A stretch of DNA of 8,729 nucleotides from CAZDUS01 sp044344495 (GTDB taxonomy: Bacteria; Verrucomicrobiota; Kiritimatiellia; CAIKKV01; CAITUY01), in the NCBI GenBank assembly GCA_044344495.1, contig JBIJCW010000089.1:1-8729 (forward strand). Reading direction: 5' to 3'. A program made the position numbers and the translations under genes. Below are positions 6,871-8,729 of this stretch, piece after piece. Position 1 is the stretch's first letter. The number at the start of each line of letters is the position of its first letter. A model generated the notes under the pieces. That model did not search any database. It had not been told where the DNA came from and was given only the letters and a program-made list of their open reading frames with translations.

Positions 6871-7965
6871 GTGACAGTGCAAAACAATAAATGGATGGCG
6901 GTTTTGATTGGGGCCGGAGTCGTGATGCTGGCGGGGGCAGTGTTCGGGGCGGAATCGATGGCGGAAATGGAGAAGCGTTTTCATCCTGAGACCGCACCGA
7001 TCCGGATGACCTATGATATTACCTACCGGTTTCTGGGCATGGAATTGGGGTTTCTGGGGCGGATGGAGCTGGTGGCCTCAACCGGCAAGTGGAAAGAACG
7101 GGTTTCGGGCAACGAGATTCCTGTGGCTTTTATTGATGTGCGGGTGCGGTCCAAGGATTGCCTGAAAGGGGAGGGCGGTCGTTCGCGGATCAATGACCGG
7201 ATGGTGGCGGTGCTCGAGATCCCCAGTATGAATGCCCTGATATTTGCCAAGGAGGCGGATGAGCGTTTGAATCCAGTGTTTGGCCGAAGTTCGGTCGTTC
7301 GGACCGTTTCGTGCTATGACACTCAGTCGGGAACGCTGGACTACGTTGGGCTGAATCTTGCTACGGGGAATCTCAGCACCAATCTCTCTGCACCCGAAGC
7401 CATCTTCGAACTCAGCCGTAAGATTGGCGGCGTCATGAGTTTCCTTGCGGCCCGGTATACGCAGGACGGAACGGTTAAGTTACCCCCGGATGCCGGGAAG
7501 ATCGCGGTTAATCTGGACGGTCAGGTGGTCAAGGTGGCGTTGTTGACCAATCCGGCGAAGAGTCCAGTTTGTCTGGATCATCGGCGGTTCCCATCGTTGC
7601 ATGTCGCGACGGCGATGGAGCGGGGGAGTACAGTACGGGCGCGCGAATTTCATGCCTGGGGTGTATTGTTCTCGGATCTGGCGAAGGCAGTTGGGGATGA
7701 CGGCTTAAAGCAGGCGGTCGTGACAGCGCCGATCAATGCGCTGGTGCCGCTGGTCATGGACTACGAGTTGGCGTTGGGGTCTGTCCGGGTAGTGATGAAG
7801 GGCAGTGCTGTGGGAGAGGCGTCACCCGTGTCGTCGGCGGTCGTGGAAAGTCCAGAACCGGTGGACGAAAAACACGCCGCTGCAGACAATCGCCTCAGCG
7901 CCCACCTTGGTCATGAAGGGGGTCCACTCCAGGCGGCGGCTAAAGAACCACACCAGCGCCTCTGA
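6871..7965 (+). CDS. Secreted DUF3108-like protein
   Basis: The frame encodes 364 residues. From GTG 6871 the protein starts with an ordinary Sec signal peptide: one Lys in the n-region (K7), a hydrophobic core (about 8-25), and possible cleavage after A23 (A-G-A) or A27. The mature part is mainly beta-strand-like. It opens with Y-D-I-T-Y-R-F-L-G-M-E-L-G, has a central F-E-L-S-R-K-I-G-G-V-M-S-F-L-A-A-R-Y helix, and closes with L-V-P-L-V-M-D-Y-E-L-A-L-G-S-V-R-V-V-M. This order resembles DUF3108 (PF11306), periplasmic proteins of unknown function. Conserved-looking sequence ends near residue 311; the last about 50 residues are polar, look unlike the rest, and from residue 318 are antisense to the convergent gtrA-type gene. 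A stop codon has probably been lost, or the tail is non-essential. The gene sits 46 bp after rnr and may be read with it. Gene reality is firm; the family name is moderate. Confidence 0.7.
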   Translation: MTVQNNKWMAVLIGAGVVMLAGAVFGAESMAEMEKRFHPETAPIRMTYDITYRFLGMELGFLGRMELVASTGKWKERVSGNEIPVAFIDVRVRSKDCLKGEGGRSRINDRMVAVLEIPSMNALIFAKEADERLNPVFGRSSVVRTVSCYDTQSGTLDYVGLNLATGNLSTNLSAPEAIFELSRKIGGVMSFLAARYTQDGTVKLPPDAGKIAVNLDGQVVKVALLTNPAKSPVCLDHRRFPSLHVATAMERGSTVRAREFHAWGVLFSDLAKAVGDDGLKQAVVTAPINALVPLVMDYELALGSVRVVMKGSAVGEASPVSSAVVESPEPVDEKHAAADNRLSAHLGHEGGPLQAAAKEPHQRL

Positions 7966-8220
7966 GGCGACATAGGCGCCAATCCAGAGGACCCAGAAGC
8001 GGGCAAACTGCGAAGCCGTTCCCGCCAGTTGACCACGTTCGAATGTCCACATTTTGTTTCCCGAAAAGCTGACCAATCCGCCGACCGGCCGGCTGATGAG
8101 ATTGGCGCTCAACGGCGACAAGCCGCCGAACCGGATCAAAATGCCATAGAAGCAGAAATCAGTGATTGCCGCGCAAATCCCTACGGTTAGATAACGGCGG
8201 AGTTGTGTGATGAGTTTCAT
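7822..8220 (-). CDS. GtrA-like small multi-spanning membrane protein
   Basis: A 132-residue protein, typical for the GtrA/DPMS family (PF04138), with four hydrophobic segments (about 11-29, 36-52, 72-92, 106-122). It shows the internal two-fold pattern of the family: each half ends in an aromatic W-T-F motif (N-K-M-W-T-F at 55-60 and H-R-F-W-T-F at 120-125). It begins with the usual Q-L-R-R-Y-L-T-V-G followed by A-A-I-T-D-F. Characterised GtrA takes part in moving polyprenyl-phosphate-linked glucose across the inner membrane for O-antigen modification; many relatives accompany dolichol-phosphate-mannose-synthase-like glycosyltransferases. No such transferase is visible here. ATG 8220 is chosen because family homology begins there, although no clear ribosome site precedes it. 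The frame stays open upstream to 8397, but that stretch is low-complexity and unlike the family. Its last 144 bp overlap the opposing DUF3108-like frame. Confidence 0.88.
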   Translation of the reverse strand: MKLITQLRRYLTVGICAAITDFCFYGILIRFGGLSPLSANLISRPVGGLVSFSGNKMWTFERGQLAGTASQFARFWVLWIGAYVASEALVWFFSRRLEWTPFMTKVGAEAIVCSGVFFVHRFWTFHDRRRHG

Positions 8221-8262
8221 GGGGCATGGACTGCTGTGTTGGGCGGGAAAGACATGGGCGAG

Positions 8263-8291
8263 AATGTAGTCAATGGCATCGCGAATGGCAA
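8263..8291 (-). promoter_or_regulatory. Candidate sigma-70 promoter for the gtrA-type gene
   Basis: On the minus strand TTGCCA (8291-8286, five of six matches to the -35 consensus) and TACATT (8268-8263, four of six to the -10) are separated by exactly 17 bp. Transcription would start near 8256 and leave a leader of about 35 nt before ATG 8220. This is a consensus match only. Confidence 0.35.
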
Positions 8292-8321
8292 GGCAAGGGT
8301 CGGGGGAGGCGTTATCAATGA

Positions 8322-8338
8322 ACCGGGTTATTCCCGGT
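8322..8338. repeat. Small perfect hairpin
   Basis: ACCGGG and CCCGGT form a 6-bp GC-rich stem around a 5-base loop (TTATT). No clear T-run follows on either strand, so it is not a good intrinsic terminator. It lies about 30 bp upstream of the candidate gtrA promoter. Its role is unknown. Confidence 0.4.
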
Positions 8339-8456
8339 GAAGGGGGTGTTGGGGTTTGGCTATGGTGCGGGGCTTGCCATGGCTCAACTTCCTTCACCCG
8401 TGACGCAAGGTCTACCCCTCATACACAAGTCTTCCTGGACAAATAATAGACAGGAT

Positions 8457-8470
8457 TTCAACATTCAACA
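8457..8470. repeat. Two tandem copies of the heptamer TTCAACA
   Basis: TTCAACA occurs twice back to back. Two copies can arise by chance, but this is the second 7-bp tandem repeat in an intergenic position in the window (compare the TACGGA repeat at 6836-6862). Confidence 0.4.
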
Positions 8471-8505
8471 TCGATCCCGGAAAATTCAGGCAGATTTCAC
8501 CACCC

Positions 8506-8521
8506 GCCTGGAGTACCAGGC
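8506..8521. repeat. Short perfect hairpin GCCTGG/CCAGGC
   Basis: A 6-bp perfect inverted repeat flanks the 4-base loop AGTA. No T-run follows. It could be a minor stem-loop or a chance palindrome, and lies about 30 bp left of the terminator-like hairpin. Confidence 0.35.
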
Positions 8522-8549
8522 TAGAGACGCGAAGTCACAGAGAATTCCC

Positions 8550-8577
8550 AATCCCGTGCAAATGTAGCGGGATTTTT
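8550..8577 (+). terminator. Intrinsic-terminator-like hairpin on the plus strand
   Basis: AATCCCG (8550-8556) pairs perfectly with CGGGATT (8568-8574) around an 11-base loop, and the right arm merges into a run of five T (8573-8577). This is the layout of a modest Rho-independent terminator for rightward transcription. The nearest plus-strand gene upstream ends at 7965, nearly 600 bp away, so read-through from the DUF3108-like gene would be antisense to the gtrA-type gene before stopping here. The right arm is also part of the larger inverted repeat at 8564-8611, so the two structures exclude each other. Confidence 0.42.
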
Positions 8578-8611
8578 CGCTCGTGAGTACCCAAGCGAAA
8601 AAGCCCGCTAC
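8564..8611. repeat. Inverted repeat with 18-bp arms and a 12-base loop
   Basis: The left arm GTAGCGGGATTTTTCGCT (8564-8581) and the right arm (8594-8611) are reverse complements apart from one mismatch at the ninth base. The 12-base loop is at 8582-8593. The outer part of the stem is GC-rich and the inner part contains the A/T runs, the reverse of a normal intrinsic terminator. It lies between the stop of a leftward gene (8666) and the gtrA-type gene. It could terminate or stabilise the leftward transcript, or be a copy of a palindromic intergenic repeat. Nothing resembles the conserved core of an integron attC site. Confidence 0.75.
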
Positions 8612-8662
8612 GGTTTCATGGAGCCATAAAACGAGAAAGAGGAGAAAAAAGCGGTTTCGTGG
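8611..8662. repeat. Pair of CGGTTTCRTGG direct repeats, 41 bp apart
   Basis: CGGTTTCATGG (8611-8621) and CGGTTTCGTGG (8652-8662) differ at one base. Between them is a purine-rich stretch (GAGAAAGAGGAGAAAAAA) that reads as a pyrimidine tract on the minus strand, just after the stop of the edge gene. They could be paired binding sites or chance similarity. Confidence 0.35.
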
Positions 8663-8665
8663 AAA

Positions 8666-8729
8666 TTAAACGTTATTAGTGGTTGGATCCCGCTCAACGA
8701 GTGCCTCCGCCGCAGGCTCCTCCCCCTTC
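8666..8729 (-). CDS. C-terminal tail of a gene entering from the right edge
   Basis: On the minus strand, the frame beginning at 8728 reads K-G-E-E-P-A-A-E-A-L-V-E-R-D-P-T-T-N-N-V and stops with TAA at 8668-8666. The composition (Glu/Ala-rich, then a polar end) looks like a real C-terminus, and the neighbouring minus-strand frame hits a stop within 12 codons. With only about 20 residues, no family can be named. If real, the gene runs in the same direction as the gtrA-type gene, with the structured intergenic region lying downstream of its stop. Confidence 0.45.
   Translation of the reverse strand, partial: KGEEPAAEALVERDPTTNNV

Larger units (their letters stand above)
8221..8665. other. Intergenic region of about 445 bp without a convincing gene
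   Basis: Between the gtrA-type start and the tail of the edge gene I find no reading frame with protein-like composition; the short frames of 60-76 codons here look random. The stretch becomes more AT-rich to the right of about 8400. It contains a candidate minus-strand promoter, small hairpins (8322-8338 and 8506-8521), a TTCAACA heptamer pair, a terminator-like hairpin overlapping a large inverted repeat, and a pair of CGGTTTCRTGG sequences. Confidence 0.7.

Noticed and set aside
8221..8397. N-terminal extension of the GtrA-like protein up to ATG 8397
   Set aside because: The 59 extra residues are Pro/His-rich, unlike the family, and the candidate promoter lies inside this stretch. Family similarity starts at 8220.
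8430..8470. Minus-strand promoter with TATTAT as -10
   Set aside because: The only TTGA-type -35 candidates are 7 or 14 bp away, outside the accepted spacing. It would also give a leader of about 200 nt.
8550..8611. Riboswitch-like or attenuator-type terminator/antiterminator
   Set aside because: For rightward transcription the competing arm is made after the T-run, so it could not prevent termination. No upstream sensor domain is recognisable.
8564..8611. Integron attC site or transposon end
   Set aside because: No GTTRRRY/RYYYAAC core, no integrase, no cassette structure and no target-site duplication were seen.

Overview
The window is a compact bacterial chromosome segment of visibly high GC content. 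GTG start codons are common and intergenic gaps are short. Gene content points to a Gram-negative-type cell: a sigma-54 activator, OppB/OppC-type permeases, a secreted DUF3108-like protein and GtrA. The heptamer repeat before the DUF3108-like gene, and the presence of an NTP_transf_5 protein, lead me to lean towards the PVC/Verrucomicrobiota-Kiritimatiellota neighbourhood. That is a weak guess from memory, not something the sequence proves.

Left part (2-2306): the 3' part of a nucleotidyltransferase-family gene (NTP_transf_5 type), cut by the window edge. After a gap of about 100 bp comes a complete NtrC-class response regulator (REC, AAA+, Fis-type HTH). No histidine kinase lies beside it.

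Middle (2319-6824): the regulator is followed after 12 bp by an OppB-type permease, 4 bp later by an OppC-type permease, and 17 bp later by the rnr gene for RNase R. The spacing suggests one transcription unit. No substrate-binding protein or ABC ATPase is present. The OppB-type permease carries about 130 extra residues between TM1 and the conserved permease core. They look like a small extracytoplasmic beta-sandwich (CBM/CenC-like) domain, and this is the most unusual protein feature here.

Right part (6825-8729): a heptamer tandem repeat sits in the short gap after rnr, followed by a secreted DUF3108-like gene. Its reading frame runs 144 bp into the 3' end of a convergent gtrA-type membrane-protein gene on the minus strand, with codons aligned on the two strands. 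From 8221 to 8665 there is no convincing gene. This stretch holds a possible gtrA promoter, small hairpins, a pair of TTCAACA heptamers, an intrinsic-terminator-like hairpin and a strong 18-bp-arm inverted repeat. The last about 60 bases read on the minus strand as the C-terminal tail of another gene entering from the right edge.

I see no CRISPR array, tRNA, rRNA, transposase or phage gene. No clearly new defence or mobile system is visible. The observations most worth a second look are the chimeric permease, the regulator-permease-RNase R operon without its usual partners, the convergent overlap, and the structured intergenic region near the right edge.
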